Of a stretch of DNA of 21,496 nucleotides, positions 13,919-21,226 are shown in pieces. A program made the position numbers and the translations under genes. The notes under the pieces were generated by a model that was given only the letters and a program-made list of their open reading frames with translations, did no database searches and was not told where the DNA came from. This stretch comes from Bacillota bacterium (GTDB taxonomy: Bacteria; Bacillota; Clostridia; Oscillospirales; Acutalibacteraceae), in the NCBI GenBank assembly GCA_023412845.1, contig JAEZRH010000176.1:1-21496 (forward strand), read 5' to 3'. The first letter of the stretch is position 1. Every line of letters begins with the position of its first letter.

Positions 13919-15112
13919 TTATTTTTCTTTCGGTTTTGCGGAAAGCCAGAGGCATGCGGCTGCGCCGGCGGACATGCAGAACACGCAGGCGAACATACCC
14001 GCAAAATAGGCCGGCATCCTGTTTTGCACGACGTTGAGCGCGGCGGGCGGGCTTGTTTCCCTCGTCTGCGCGGCGACTGCACGCTCCTGTGACGCGGAAA
14101 ACGCGCCGCCGGCCGTTTCCGCCTGCCCGGATGGGGCACCCTCCAGAATGGGGGGTGCCCCGCTTTCCGAAGCGGAGGGCTTGTTTTCCACTTCCCCCGA
14201 CGCGGTCCGCGCGCCGGGTTTTACTACCGTTTTTCCTCCGGCCTGTGCGGACGGGGGATCATTTTTTATCTCCGAAGCGGATCCTGAGGCGGAAGAGGAT
14301 ATCGCTTTTGCCGCGCGGCTGACAAGAGTGAAATATTGCCGCTGCACGCTTTTGTCCGCAGAGGTGACGGTCACGACGATCTGCGTGTCCGAGCCGGCGG
14401 CGTTCAGACTCTTCCGGCTGATCTTCACGGTGCCGCCGGAAGCGGCGTCCGCCTGGAAGGTGACGGAGCTGACGCTTGCGCCGACCGAGAGGCCGTAGTC
14501 CGTCCGGTCGGGCGAAAAAGCGGGCTGCAGAGTTCCCTGCGACGGAACCAGCCCCGTAAGCAGAGCTTCATTCGAAGGCGCCGTCACGTTCAGGTTTGCG
14601 CTTCTGATACAGTCCGCGTCGATTCCGTTCCCGTCGAAATCGCAGATCTGGTCCGCCTGCGCGTTGAGCTGCGTACTGCCGGCTTCGGCGCCGTCTTTCA
14701 CCTGAAAGACAAACGTCGCGATTTTTCCGGAGAGCTTCGGCGCGCTGCCGCTGCCTACGCTGCAGACATATACACTGTAGATGGGGTTCGAAGAGCTGTT
14801 GGTTCGCAAGGTGCCGTTCGTGGGCCCGGTGGTTTCCGTTCCCAGAAACCGCAGCACGTCTTCGTCGTAAGAGACGCGCACGCGGAACCCCGCGGCGTTT
14901 TCGGCGCCGCTCTGCGCGGAAACGTTCAGTTTCACCATATCTCCGGCCTTGGCGCTGTTCCGGTCCAGAGCAAAAGAAAAGCCGGTTTCCGCGGCCTGCC
15001 CGCCTGCGGGCGGTAAAAGCGCGAAAACCAGCGCAAAGAGTATCCCTGCAATCAGCGGCGCGCGAAAGCGCTTCGGCCGCGTCTTTTTATGAAATTCCGG
15101 AAGCTTGCTCAT
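13919..15112 (-). CDS. Secreted, membrane-anchored protein with cohesin-like and cadherin-like beta-sandwich domains
   Basis: 397 aa. A basic N-terminus and hydrophobic core (about 19-33) with an AxA-type end near residue 41 indicate export. Residues about 44-175 resemble a cohesin fold: FALDRNSAKAGDMVKLNV, then RVRVSYDEDVLRFLG and SGKIATFVFQVKDGA, and an Asp-rich DFDGNGIDADC loop. Residues about 178-265 match the bacterial cadherin-like beta-sandwich pattern (LVPSQGTLQPAFSPDRTDYGLSV, cited in part: PAFSPDRTDY). A Ser/Ala/Pro-rich linker follows, then one TM helix near 369-391 and a short basic tail, so the domains sit outside the cell on a membrane tether. No dockerin, SLH or LPXTG motif is seen. 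The ATG overlaps the stop of the upstream CrtO-like gene (ATGA) and has no good SD of its own, suggesting translational coupling. Confidence 0.8.
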   Translation of the reverse strand: MSKLPEFHKKTRPKRFRAPLIAGILFALVFALLPPAGGQAAETGFSFALDRNSAKAGDMVKLNVSAQSGAENAAGFRVRVSYDEDVLRFLGTETTGPTNGTLRTNSSSNPIYSVYVCSVGSGSAPKLSGKIATFVFQVKDGAEAGSTQLNAQADQICDFDGNGIDADCIRSANLNVTAPSNEALLTGLVPSQGTLQPAFSPDRTDYGLSVGASVSSVTFQADAASGGTVKISRKSLNAAGSDTQIVVTVTSADKSVQRQYFTLVSRAAKAISSSASGSASEIKNDPPSAQAGGKTVVKPGARTASGEVENKPSASESGAPPILEGAPSGQAETAGGAFSASQERAVAAQTRETSPPAALNVVQNRMPAYFAGMFACVFCMSAGAAACLWLSAKPKEK

Positions 15113-15627
15113 GCCGTTACGACGTTCTGTTCCAGCCCGCCCGCGCAGATGTCGCGCATCCTCTTTTTGCGAAGCACGAGCAGACGGAAGCGATTGTAAC
15201 GCTGCACCGCAGCGAACGGAAGGTTGCCGATCAGCACGAGGACGGAAAACAGAATACCCACCAGCAACGGGTTAATAATAAGCATCACAACGGAACACAG
15301 ACAGTTTTTCATGTGGACCCATTCTCCGCGGCAGGTCTCCAGGATAAACTGATCGATGTATTCGATGGAATCACTGTTCAGGTGCCGTTTTGAAAATCCC
15401 TGCTTGCCGATATGCTGGGGCAGCCGGTCTTTCCACAGCTGTATTTTCAGGTTGTCGCGGTACCAGCGGCCGCCGTGTTCCCACGGACGCGGGCTATAGT
15501 AATCCTTAGAGGCATCGAATGTAGAATCGGGAAGCTTCTGGCAGGCAAAAAAGAAAACCAGATGCCAGATGGCGACAATAATGAGATTCCAGATCAGCAT
15601 GTCAAGGAAAGAGGAATTTTTCAGCAT
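15109..15627 (-). CDS. CrtO-like (glycosyl-4,4'-diaponeurosporenoate) acyltransferase family membrane protein
   Basis: 172 aa. N-terminal TM (about 10-30), a conserved cytoplasmic core, and a C-terminal membrane region. The spaced pattern GGRWYRDNLKIQLWKDRLP, then FSKRHL, then FILETCRGEWVH and finally NLPFAAVQRYNRFRL matches Staphylococcus aureus CrtO, the last enzyme of staphyloxanthin synthesis, as I recall it (about the same length). No other carotenoid gene is in the window, so the family assignment is firmer than the substrate; it may acylate a different glycolipid or surface glycan. Start is ATG 15627, with AAAGGAAAG about 9 nt upstream; the longer frame runs into the promoter. It is first in a two-gene operon, overlapping the cohesin-like gene by ATGA. 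Confidence 0.75.
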   Translation of the reverse strand: MLKNSSFLDMLIWNLIIVAIWHLVFFFACQKLPDSTFDASKDYYSPRPWEHGGRWYRDNLKIQLWKDRLPQHIGKQGFSKRHLNSDSIEYIDQFILETCRGEWVHMKNCLCSVVMLIINPLLVGILFSVLVLIGNLPFAAVQRYNRFRLLVLRKKRMRDICAGGLEQNVVTA

Positions 15628-15648
15628 GGCAGTCACTTTCCTTTCAAT

Positions 15649-15670
15649 ATACAGACGAGATACAGACGAG
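15649..15670. repeat. 11-bp tandem duplication in the CrtO-like leader
   Basis: ATACAGACGAG occurs twice with no gap (15649-15659 and 15660-15670), just upstream of the SD on the minus strand. It could be a slippage duplication or a paired binding site. Confidence 0.8.
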
Positions 15671-15736
15671 CTTCTTCCATTAGTGCAAAAAAGAAAAGAA
15701 GAGGTCCGCAAAAAATATATGGTCTTGTTTAATAAT

Positions 15737-15765
15737 ATTATAATACCAATGTGGTTTTGGTGCAA
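15737..15765 (-). promoter_or_regulatory. Promoter of the CrtO-like/cohesin-like operon
   Basis: Minus strand TTGCAC (15765-15760), 17-nt spacer, TATAAT (15742-15737). Predicted RNA start near 15730 and a leader of about 100 nt. Confidence 0.82.
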
Positions 15766-15790
15766 GCTGAAGCCAAAATTTTTGCATATG

Positions 15791-15826
15791 AAAACAGCCG
15801 GCAGGTTTTTAGAATTCCCTGTCGGC
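15791..15826 (-). terminator. Terminator of the glutamate synthase operon
   Basis: Minus-strand stem GCCGACAGG/CCTGCCGGC (9 bp with one G-U; 15826-15818 with 15805-15797), 12-nt loop, then a short U-rich tail TGTTTT. It lies about 75 nt after the last operon stop. Confidence 0.7.
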
Positions 15827-15899
15827 AGCCTTTCATGCAGGCGAAGCTTGCCCCCGGAGGGCGTAAAAATGCCCGGCGGGCCGGAACAGGCCGCGCCTG

Positions 15900-16625
15900 T
15901 CAGTTGAACGTATAAAGCGACTTATAAGGATTTTTCGTATTCGGCGTGATCAGGAAAAACGGCTCGTTCAGAATCGGCTGCTTTTCGATACCGAATGTTT
16001 TGCAGAAATCGTCGAGATAGCCGTCGATGGACTGCAGGTCTTCCGGCGTGGCGCGCGAAGCGTTCACCTGCTTTGGCAGGTCGGGGGGAAGCTCGCGGCA
16101 GCGCAGAAACATGCGCCCGCCATGCATTCCCGCGCAGCAAAGATTGCCCACGGGGGCCTTTCCGTTTGAATGCAGCCCCAGCACGATGATGGTGCCGCCG
16201 GCTTGATATTCACCGAGAAAGCTGCCCGCCTCGCCGCCGACGACAATCAGCGGCTGCTGCTCCTTGTACGCCTTCATGTGGATGCCGACGCGGTACCCCG
16301 CGTTCCCGCGCACGAAGATTTTGCCGCCGCGCATGGCGTAGCCGGTCGCATCGCCGCTGGAGCCGTCTACAAGGATGGCCCCGGCGTTCATCGTGTCACC
16401 CGTCTGGTCCTGCGCGTTCCCGGCAACATGGATGGTCCCGCCGTTCAGGTAGCAGCCGAGGTCGTTGCCCGGCACGCCGTTCAGGCGTAGGCTCACATTG
16501 CCCAGCCCGGCGCCGATGTATCGCTGGCCCATGCAGTTGTCTATGGTCAGGTCCGCGTCGTCGGCGGCGCGGACCTCTTCGTTCAGCGTCTGAAAATATT
16601 TTCCCTGCGCGTCGATATGCGTCAT
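15900..16625 (-). CDS. Glutamate synthase GXGXG-domain subunit (GltB C-terminal domain homologue)
   Basis: 241 aa stand-alone version of the C-terminal right-handed beta-helix domain of glutamate synthase alpha chains. It is made of repeated glycine-rich turns: GQRYIGAGLGNVSLRLNG, then YLNGGTIHVAGNAQDQTG, MNAGAILVDGSSGDATG, MRGGKIFVRGNAGYRVG and YQAGGTIIVLG. In the fused enzyme this domain is structural and links the amidotransferase and FMN domains. The C-terminal ~70 residues (LPPDLPKQ to the end) carry no helix repeats. The ATG overlaps the oxidoreductase stop (ATGA) and has GGAGGTG 7 nt upstream, within that gene. Related GXGXG subunits occur in N-methylglutamate synthase and formylmethanofuran dehydrogenase; the neighbours support glutamate synthase. 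Confidence 0.9.
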   Translation of the reverse strand: MTHIDAQGKYFQTLNEEVRAADDADLTIDNCMGQRYIGAGLGNVSLRLNGVPGNDLGCYLNGGTIHVAGNAQDQTGDTMNAGAILVDGSSGDATGYAMRGGKIFVRGNAGYRVGIHMKAYKEQQPLIVVGGEAGSFLGEYQAGGTIIVLGLHSNGKAPVGNLCCAGMHGGRMFLRCRELPPDLPKQVNASRATPEDLQSIDGYLDDFCKTFGIEKQPILNEPFFLITPNTKNPYKSLYTFN

Positions 16626-17854
16626 TTTTTTGCACCTCCAAGGCGGACCACGCGGTCCTCGCGGGTAAAGGCCATCAGCTGCGGCTTTTCCCGGATGAGC
16701 TCATAGTCTATGGTATCGAGCGGCGTCCGCTCGCGAATAAGCGAAGTGTATATGCCGGCGCGCGCCACGTTGCCGATGAGGATGAAGCCCCTCAGCAGAT
16801 CGTCTTTCGTCACCAGTTTTTTGTATTCCCTTTCGGACTTCTGCACCCACGCTTCGCCGTCGTAGGAACCGGCCGTGATGACGTGCAGGCCGAAAAATCC
16901 GATGGCATTCATGGGGATGGCGTTGTTGAAAGTCTTGTCGCCGCCCGCCATGTTGATCCCCGCCGTCTCTCCCTGCAGGTAGGCATTCGGCAGAATGGCG
17001 AGGATGCGCTCGCAGCCGCCCGCGATGTCGAAGCATTCGCAGCAGTCGCCGGCCGCGTAAACATCCGGCAGGCTTGTCGCCGAACGGCCGTCGATCGCGA
17101 TGCCGCGCCCGACCCTGCACCCGATGTCTGCGGCGAGCTGCGTGTTCGGCCGCACGCCCACGGCTACGACCAGAACGTCGAACGGGAGCCGCTTTCCGCT
17201 TTTCAGCAGCGCGCTATTGGGCCCGAACTTCGCTACGCTGTCGCCGAGGAGGAACCGGATGCCCTGCGACTCGATGTATTTCTGCACCATCGCCGAGCCT
17301 TCCTCGTCGAGGATGCTCGGCAGGATGCGGCCGGCAAGATCGACAACGTCAATGGAGCCGACCCTGTCGCGGATTCCCTCGGCGCATTTCAGCCCGATCA
17401 GCCCGGCGCCGATGATCAGCACGCGGGACTCCCTCGTAATTGCCCCGGCGAGCGCTTTCGCGTCGTCCAGCGTCATGAAGCTGAACTTCTTTTCCACCGT
17501 GTCGAGGCCCTCCATCGGCGGGACGAAAGGCCGCGAGCCGGTTGCGAACAGGAGCCTGTCGAACGGAACCGATTCCCCGCCTGCAAGCAGAACCGTTTTA
17601 TGGCCGTAATCCACCTTTTCGGCCCTGACGCCGAGAATGGTCCTGACGCGGTTTTTCTCATAGAAATCGTCCGGGCGGTATTTCATGCGCTCTTCGTCCG
17701 TCTTGCCGTATAGAAGGTAAGAGATCAGCGGGCGCGCGTACACGTGGTACGGTTCGTCGGAAACGACCGTGATGCCGCCTTCCCGGTCGATTGAGCGGAT
17801 GCCTTCGATGCAGCACACCGCCGCGGCGGAGTTGCCGATAATCACGTAATTCAT
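16622..17854 (-). CDS. FAD/NAD(P)-dependent oxidoreductase of the glutamate synthase operon
   Basis: 410 aa pyridine nucleotide-disulfide oxidoreductase fold. FAD site at the N-terminus (YVIIGNSAAAV, a GxSxxA variant of GxGxxG, residues 7-12), NAD(P) site VLIIGAGLIGLKCAEG (Gly149, Gly151, Gly154) and the second FAD motif in DVYAAGDCCE. There is no redox-active CxxxxC pair near the FAD motif, so it is not a disulfide reductase; it resembles NADH:rubredoxin/nitrite reductase-type FAD subunits. Placed between the polyferredoxin and GXGXG genes, it most likely passes electrons from NAD(P)H to the ferredoxin and the FMN synthase subunit (inference). ATG at 17854 chosen because AGGAGAGG lies 8 nt upstream; a GTG 9 nt earlier overlaps the preceding gene's stop. 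Confidence 0.88.
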   Translation of the reverse strand: MNYVIIGNSAAAVCCIEGIRSIDREGGITVVSDEPYHVYARPLISYLLYGKTDEERMKYRPDDFYEKNRVRTILGVRAEKVDYGHKTVLLAGGESVPFDRLLFATGSRPFVPPMEGLDTVEKKFSFMTLDDAKALAGAITRESRVLIIGAGLIGLKCAEGIRDRVGSIDVVDLAGRILPSILDEEGSAMVQKYIESQGIRFLLGDSVAKFGPNSALLKSGKRLPFDVLVVAVGVRPNTQLAADIGCRVGRGIAIDGRSATSLPDVYAAGDCCECFDIAGGCERILAILPNAYLQGETAGINMAGGDKTFNNAIPMNAIGFFGLHVITAGSYDGEAWVQKSEREYKKLVTKDDLLRGFILIGNVARAGIYTSLIRERTPLDTIDYELIREKPQLMAFTREDRVVRLGGAKK

Positions 17855-17859
17855 CACGC

Positions 17860-18291
17860 TCACCTCTCCTCAAATACGATCGCGTTGTTGGGGCAGCCCT
17901 TGACGCAGGCCGGTTCCCCGAAGCTGTTGTTCGTGCAGAGTTCGCATTTCTGGAACACGCCGCCATCCGGCGCGGGCATGACCGCGCCGTAGGGGCAGAC
18001 CAGCACGCAGGTCAGGCACCCGACGCATTTGTCGGTGTCGCAGTGCACAACGCCGTCGCGCACGCTCATGGCGCCGGAGATGCAGCTTTTGACGCAGAGG
18101 GGTTCGTCGCAGTGACGGCACTGGACCGCAAAGCTGATCTTATTGTCGCCCTCCACCCGGATGCGCGGGTGGATTTTCACGTTCTGCAGCGCATGCACCA
18201 TGTCGTTTTCGCCGGAATTCGCAAAGGCGCAGTTGTATTCGCACAGATGGCACCCGAGGCACCATTTTTCGTTCACGTAAACACGTTTCAT
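17860..18291 (-). CDS. Polyferredoxin with four [4Fe-4S] clusters (HycB/DmsB-like)
   Basis: 143 aa. Sixteen cysteines fall in four groups: Cys11/14/17/21 (CLGCHLCEYNC), Cys58/61/66/70 (CRHCDEPLCVKSC), Cys89/92/95/99 (CVGCLTCVLVCP) and Cys116/119/129/133 (CELCTNN and CVKGCP). This is the arrangement of electron-transfer subunits of HycB, DmsB and NrfC type, expected to hold four [4Fe-4S] clusters. No signal sequence is seen, so it is cytoplasmic. It starts 3 nt after the FMN-synthase stop and ends 5 nt before the FAD oxidoreductase start. Its likely role is an electron wire between the oxidoreductase and the glutamate synthase subunit (inference from position). Confidence 0.9.
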   Translation of the reverse strand: MKRVYVNEKWCLGCHLCEYNCAFANSGENDMVHALQNVKIHPRIRVEGDNKISFAVQCRHCDEPLCVKSCISGAMSVRDGVVHCDTDKCVGCLTCVLVCPYGAVMPAPDGGVFQKCELCTNNSFGEPACVKGCPNNAIVFEER

Positions 18292-18294
18292 CGC

Positions 18295-19803
18295 TCATTC
18301 CCCCGCATGCTTGATCCCGAGGATCTCAAGCTCTTTTTCATTGAGGCCGACGCCGCGCAGCATCAGTCGGTTGCCGCGCAGAGCTTCGACGGAGTTAATG
18401 CCCATGCCGCCCATCATTTCCATGATCTCGTGCTGCCACGCGGAAACAAGGTTCACAAGGCGTTTGTAGCCGATGTCCGGGTTCAGGCGCTTGACGAGGT
18501 CGGGCCGCTGCGTGGCGATGCCCCAGTTGCATTTGCCGGTCTGGCAGGTACGGCACAGGTGGCACCCCAGGGCCAGCAGGGCCGCCGTCGCGATATAGAC
18601 CGCGTCGGCGCCGAGCGCGATGGCCTTCACCACGTCTGCGGAGCTGCGGATGCTGCCGCCCACGACGAGCGAGACGTTGTTGCGTATCTTTTCCTGCCGT
18701 AAACGCTCGTCCACGGCCGCGAGGGCCAGCTCGATGGGAATGCCGACGTTGTCTCGGATGCGCGTGGGCGCGGCGCCGGTGCCGCCGCGGAAGCCGTCGA
18801 TGGCGATGATATCGGCGCCGCTGCGGGCGATGCCGCTTGCGATGGCGGCCACGTTGTGCACCGCCGCGATCTTCACGATCACCGGCTTTTTGTAGCCGGT
18901 CGCTTCCTTGAGCGAGTAGACGAGCTGGCGCAGGTCCTCAATGGAATAGATGTCGTGGTGCGGGGCGGGGGAGATGGCGTCGCTGCCCTCCGGAATCATG
19001 CGCGTGCGCGAAACGTCGCCCACGATCTTCGCGCCGGGCAGATGCCCGCCGATGCCGCGCTTCGCGCCCTGGCCGATCTTGATCTCGATGGCCGCGCCCG
19101 CGTCGAGGTAGCCTTTGTGCACCCCGAACCGCCCGGACGCCACCTGCACGATCGTGTTCGACCCGTATTTGTAAAAGTCCTCGTGCAGGCCGCCTTCGCC
19201 GGTGTTATAGTACGTGCCCAGCTCCCGCGCGGCGCGCGCGAGGCTTTCGTGCGCGTTGTAGCTGATGGAGCCGTAGCTCATCGCCGAGAACATGATGGGA
19301 ACTTCCAGCTCCAGCTGGGGGGGGAGATTGTCGGTCCTGATCTTCCCGTCCGCGCCGCGGACGATGCGCTCCGGCTTCTTGCCAAGGAACGTCTTCGTCT
19401 CCATCGGTTCGCGCAGCGGGTCGATGGACGGGTTCGTCACCTGCGAGGCGTTGATGAGCATTTTATCCCAGTAGACGGGGTAGGGCTTCGGGTTGCCCAT
19501 GGAAGACAGCAGCATACCGCCGGTCTCCGCCTGGCGGTAGATTTCGCCGATGGCGTCGTTCGTCCACTGCGCGTTGATGCGGAAGGTGTCCTGGTTCTTG
19601 ACGATCTTGAGCGCGTGCGTCGGGCAGAGGGAGACGCAGCGGTGGCAGTTGACACATTTCGACTCGTCGCTTTTCATTTTGCCGGTCTCGGGGTCGAAGG
19701 AGTGAACCTCGTTCGCGCACTGGCGCTCGCAGACGCGGCATGCGATGCAGCGCTGCGGGTCGCGGATGACCTCGTACTCCGGCACATTGTAATTGACGCC
19801 CAT
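18295..19803 (-). CDS. gltB: Glutamate synthase FMN-binding subunit with N-terminal ferredoxin domain
   Basis: 502 aa. Reductive transfer of ammonia to 2-oxoglutarate, giving glutamate. An N-terminal 2[4Fe-4S] domain has Cys19/22/25/29 and Cys50/53/56/60. The FMN-linked synthase domain follows: MSYGSISYNAHESLA, the GQGAKRGIGGHLPG loop, PEGSDAISPAPHHDIYSIEDL, KIAAVHNVAAIASGIARSGA, DGFRGGTGAAPT and LVVGGSIRSSADVVKAIALG, then the 3Fe-4S ligand region CHLCRTCQTGKCNWGIATQ. Domain order and length match the archaeal/clostridial 'GltB2' type. The ATG at 19803 overlaps the amidotransferase stop by one base (TGATG), with GGGGG 10 nt upstream. A related FMN subunit serves N-methylglutamate synthase; context (two glutamine synthetases) favours true glutamate synthase. 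Confidence 0.94.
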   Translation of the reverse strand: MGVNYNVPEYEVIRDPQRCIACRVCERQCANEVHSFDPETGKMKSDESKCVNCHRCVSLCPTHALKIVKNQDTFRINAQWTNDAIGEIYRQAETGGMLLSSMGNPKPYPVYWDKMLINASQVTNPSIDPLREPMETKTFLGKKPERIVRGADGKIRTDNLPPQLELEVPIMFSAMSYGSISYNAHESLARAARELGTYYNTGEGGLHEDFYKYGSNTIVQVASGRFGVHKGYLDAGAAIEIKIGQGAKRGIGGHLPGAKIVGDVSRTRMIPEGSDAISPAPHHDIYSIEDLRQLVYSLKEATGYKKPVIVKIAAVHNVAAIASGIARSGADIIAIDGFRGGTGAAPTRIRDNVGIPIELALAAVDERLRQEKIRNNVSLVVGGSIRSSADVVKAIALGADAVYIATAALLALGCHLCRTCQTGKCNWGIATQRPDLVKRLNPDIGYKRLVNLVSAWQHEIMEMMGGMGINSVEALRGNRLMLRGVGLNEKELEILGIKHAGE

Positions 19804-20897
19804 CAGATCTTCACCCCCTCGTTCAGCGTGACCACGACCGGCTGGCCGCCGCGCGGCGACCACAGACGGTCGAGATCCGGCTCGATTGTGCGGATCGCGC
19901 ACTCTTCGCTTGCCACGTACACGGTGTTCCCCTTTTCGCCGACGACCATGCTGCGCAGCTTCAGCCTGTCGTTCAGGGCCATCATGCCGCCGGCGTAGCC
20001 GAGCAGGATGGAGAACGGACCCGTGATCAAAAGGCTCGAGAACATATTGCGCAGATAGGTGTAATAGGCCTGCTTTTCCTGCGGCAGGAAGGCCAGCTCG
20101 CTCCAGAACGGCGCCGCGATGACGTCGGCCGTTTCTTTCAGGCTCAGGCCCTGCCTGCGGTTGAGGTAGTCGATGATGTAGGTGATGACTTCCGTATCCG
20201 TCAGAAGCGTACAGTTGTAGCCGAACATCTCGATAAACCGCCGGTTCGCATCGTAGGAGGAAATTTCCCCGTTATGTACCACGGAGTAGTCGAGCAGCGC
20301 GAACGGATGCGCGCCGCCCCACCAGCCCGGCGTGTTCGTCGGGTAGCGGCCGTGCGCCGTCCAGCAGTAGCCCTCGTACTCTTCCAGCCGGTAAAAGCGC
20401 CCCACGTCCTCAGGAAAGCCGACCGCCTTGAACACGCCCATGTTTTTCCCGCTGCTGAACACATAGGCGCCGCGGACCTCGGTGTTGACCTTCATGACGA
20501 AGCGCGCGACGAACTCCCTTTCGTCCAGGCCCGTCTCGTCCAGCAGGCTTTCGTACGGCAGGCCGAAATAGCGCCAGATGGCGGGTTCGTCGGTGATCTC
20601 GGGGATGCGCCGGGTGGGGATGCGCTCGGCGATGACCACGTCGAAGCTGGAATTGATGATATGCTCGCATTCGTCCTTTGCGCGCGGGCTGTCGTAAAAG
20701 ACATGGAACGCGTAAAGGTCCTTCTGCTTCGGGTAGATGCCGTAAGCCGCAAAGCCGCCCCCAAGGCCGTTGGAGCGGTCGTGCATCGGGGCTATGGAGC
20801 GGATGATGTCCTCACCGCTTCGCTTTGTGCCGTCGCGTGAAAAGATCCCCGAGATGGCACATCCCGAAGGAATCCTTGTTTCGCCCTCGTATTGCAT
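19803..20897 (-). CDS. Glutamate synthase glutamine amidotransferase subunit (class II GATase)
   Basis: 364 aa. Hydrolyses glutamine to glutamate and ammonia for the FMN subunit. N-terminal Ntn-hydrolase fold with Cys13 in SGCAISGIFSRDG as the probable nucleophile; family enzymes expose this Cys at the mature N-terminus, so residues 1-12 look like a short propeptide. Further class II features: AHGRYPTNTPGWWGGAHPF (substrate loop), VVHNGEISSYDANRRF and LTDTEVITYIIDYL. Start is ATG 20897, with AGGAGG 11 nt upstream; an ATG 27 nt earlier contains the SD. First gene of the five-gene minus-strand operon, which has its own promoter at 21043-21071. Confidence 0.93.
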   Translation of the reverse strand: MQYEGETRIPSGCAISGIFSRDGTKRSGEDIIRSIAPMHDRSNGLGGGFAAYGIYPKQKDLYAFHVFYDSPRAKDECEHIINSSFDVVIAERIPTRRIPEITDEPAIWRYFGLPYESLLDETGLDEREFVARFVMKVNTEVRGAYVFSSGKNMGVFKAVGFPEDVGRFYRLEEYEGYCWTAHGRYPTNTPGWWGGAHPFALLDYSVVHNGEISSYDANRRFIEMFGYNCTLLTDTEVITYIIDYLNRRQGLSLKETADVIAAPFWSELAFLPQEKQAYYTYLRNMFSSLLITGPFSILLGYAGGMMALNDRLKLRSMVVGEKGNTVYVASEECAIRTIEPDLDRLWSPRGGQPVVVTLNEGVKI

Positions 20898-20938
20898 AAA
20901 AGAACAGGCCTCCTGCATCGGCAACCGTTTCCGCAGAT

Positions 20939-20979
20939 TCCGGCAGCTTGCCGGATACCGGATTTTAAAATGTGCCGGT
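20939..20979 (-). promoter_or_regulatory. Two adjacent hairpins in the glutamate synthase leader
   Basis: Minus-strand ACCGG/CCGGT (20979-20975 with 20961-20957, loop containing ATTTTAAAAT) is followed after one base by TCCGGCA/TGCCGGA (20955-20949 with 20945-20939, AGC loop). All four arms contain CCGG and could swap partners. There is no U-tract, so this is not a terminator; it ends about 40 nt before the start codon. Confidence 0.5.
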
Positions 20980-21042
20980 TTTACGGAACAGTTACATTTT
21001 TAACTAAATGGATTTAAAAAGATTATTTATTTATGTTTTTTC

Positions 21043-21071
21043 ATGATATAATGTTTATCATATAAAGTCAA
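21043..21071 (-). promoter_or_regulatory. Promoter of the glutamate synthase operon
   Basis: Minus strand TTGACT (21071-21066), 17-nt spacer, TATCAT (21048-21043). Predicted RNA start near 21036 and a leader of about 139 nt. It is divergent from the GSIII promoter at 21190 across about 120 bp of AT-rich DNA. Confidence 0.8.
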
Positions 21072-21149
21072 TACTTTTGCATGATTTTGATGTTGAAGCT
21101 GCAGGAATTGTAAAATAATATAGCAAAGAATGAAAGCGCAGGCAAAATC

Positions 21150-21178
21150 TGCAACGACACGCTTAATTTGTTGCAACG
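21150..21178. repeat. Direct repeat TGCAACG upstream of the GSIII promoter
   Basis: TGCAACG at 21150-21156 and 21172-21178, 22 bp apart (two helical turns), 12 bp upstream of the -35 box. This is a possible activator-binding pair in the divergent GOGAT/GSIII control region. Confidence 0.4.
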
Positions 21179-21189
21179 GGTTTTAACTA

Positions 21190-21218
21190 TTGACTTTTCA
21201 TCCGCAGGGCAATATAAT
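21190..21218 (+). promoter_or_regulatory. Promoter of the type III glutamine synthetase gene
   Basis: TTGACT (21190-21195), 17-nt spacer, TATAAT (21213-21218). Predicted RNA start near 21225. A weaker possible promoter lies further up (TTGAAG, 17 nt, TAATAT at about 21092-21120). Confidence 0.88.
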
Positions 21219-21226
21219 AAAAAACA

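Noticed and set aside
18856..19998. 380-codon plus-strand frame opposite the FMN glutamate synthase gene
   Set aside because: Low-complexity Arg/Val/Asp composition typical of GC-rich antisense frames; the minus-strand gene has all family motifs.
20897..21036. Attenuator in the glutamate synthase leader like those of the two glutamine synthetases
   Set aside because: Two hairpins are present but neither has a U-tract or an A1/G4 hexaloop.
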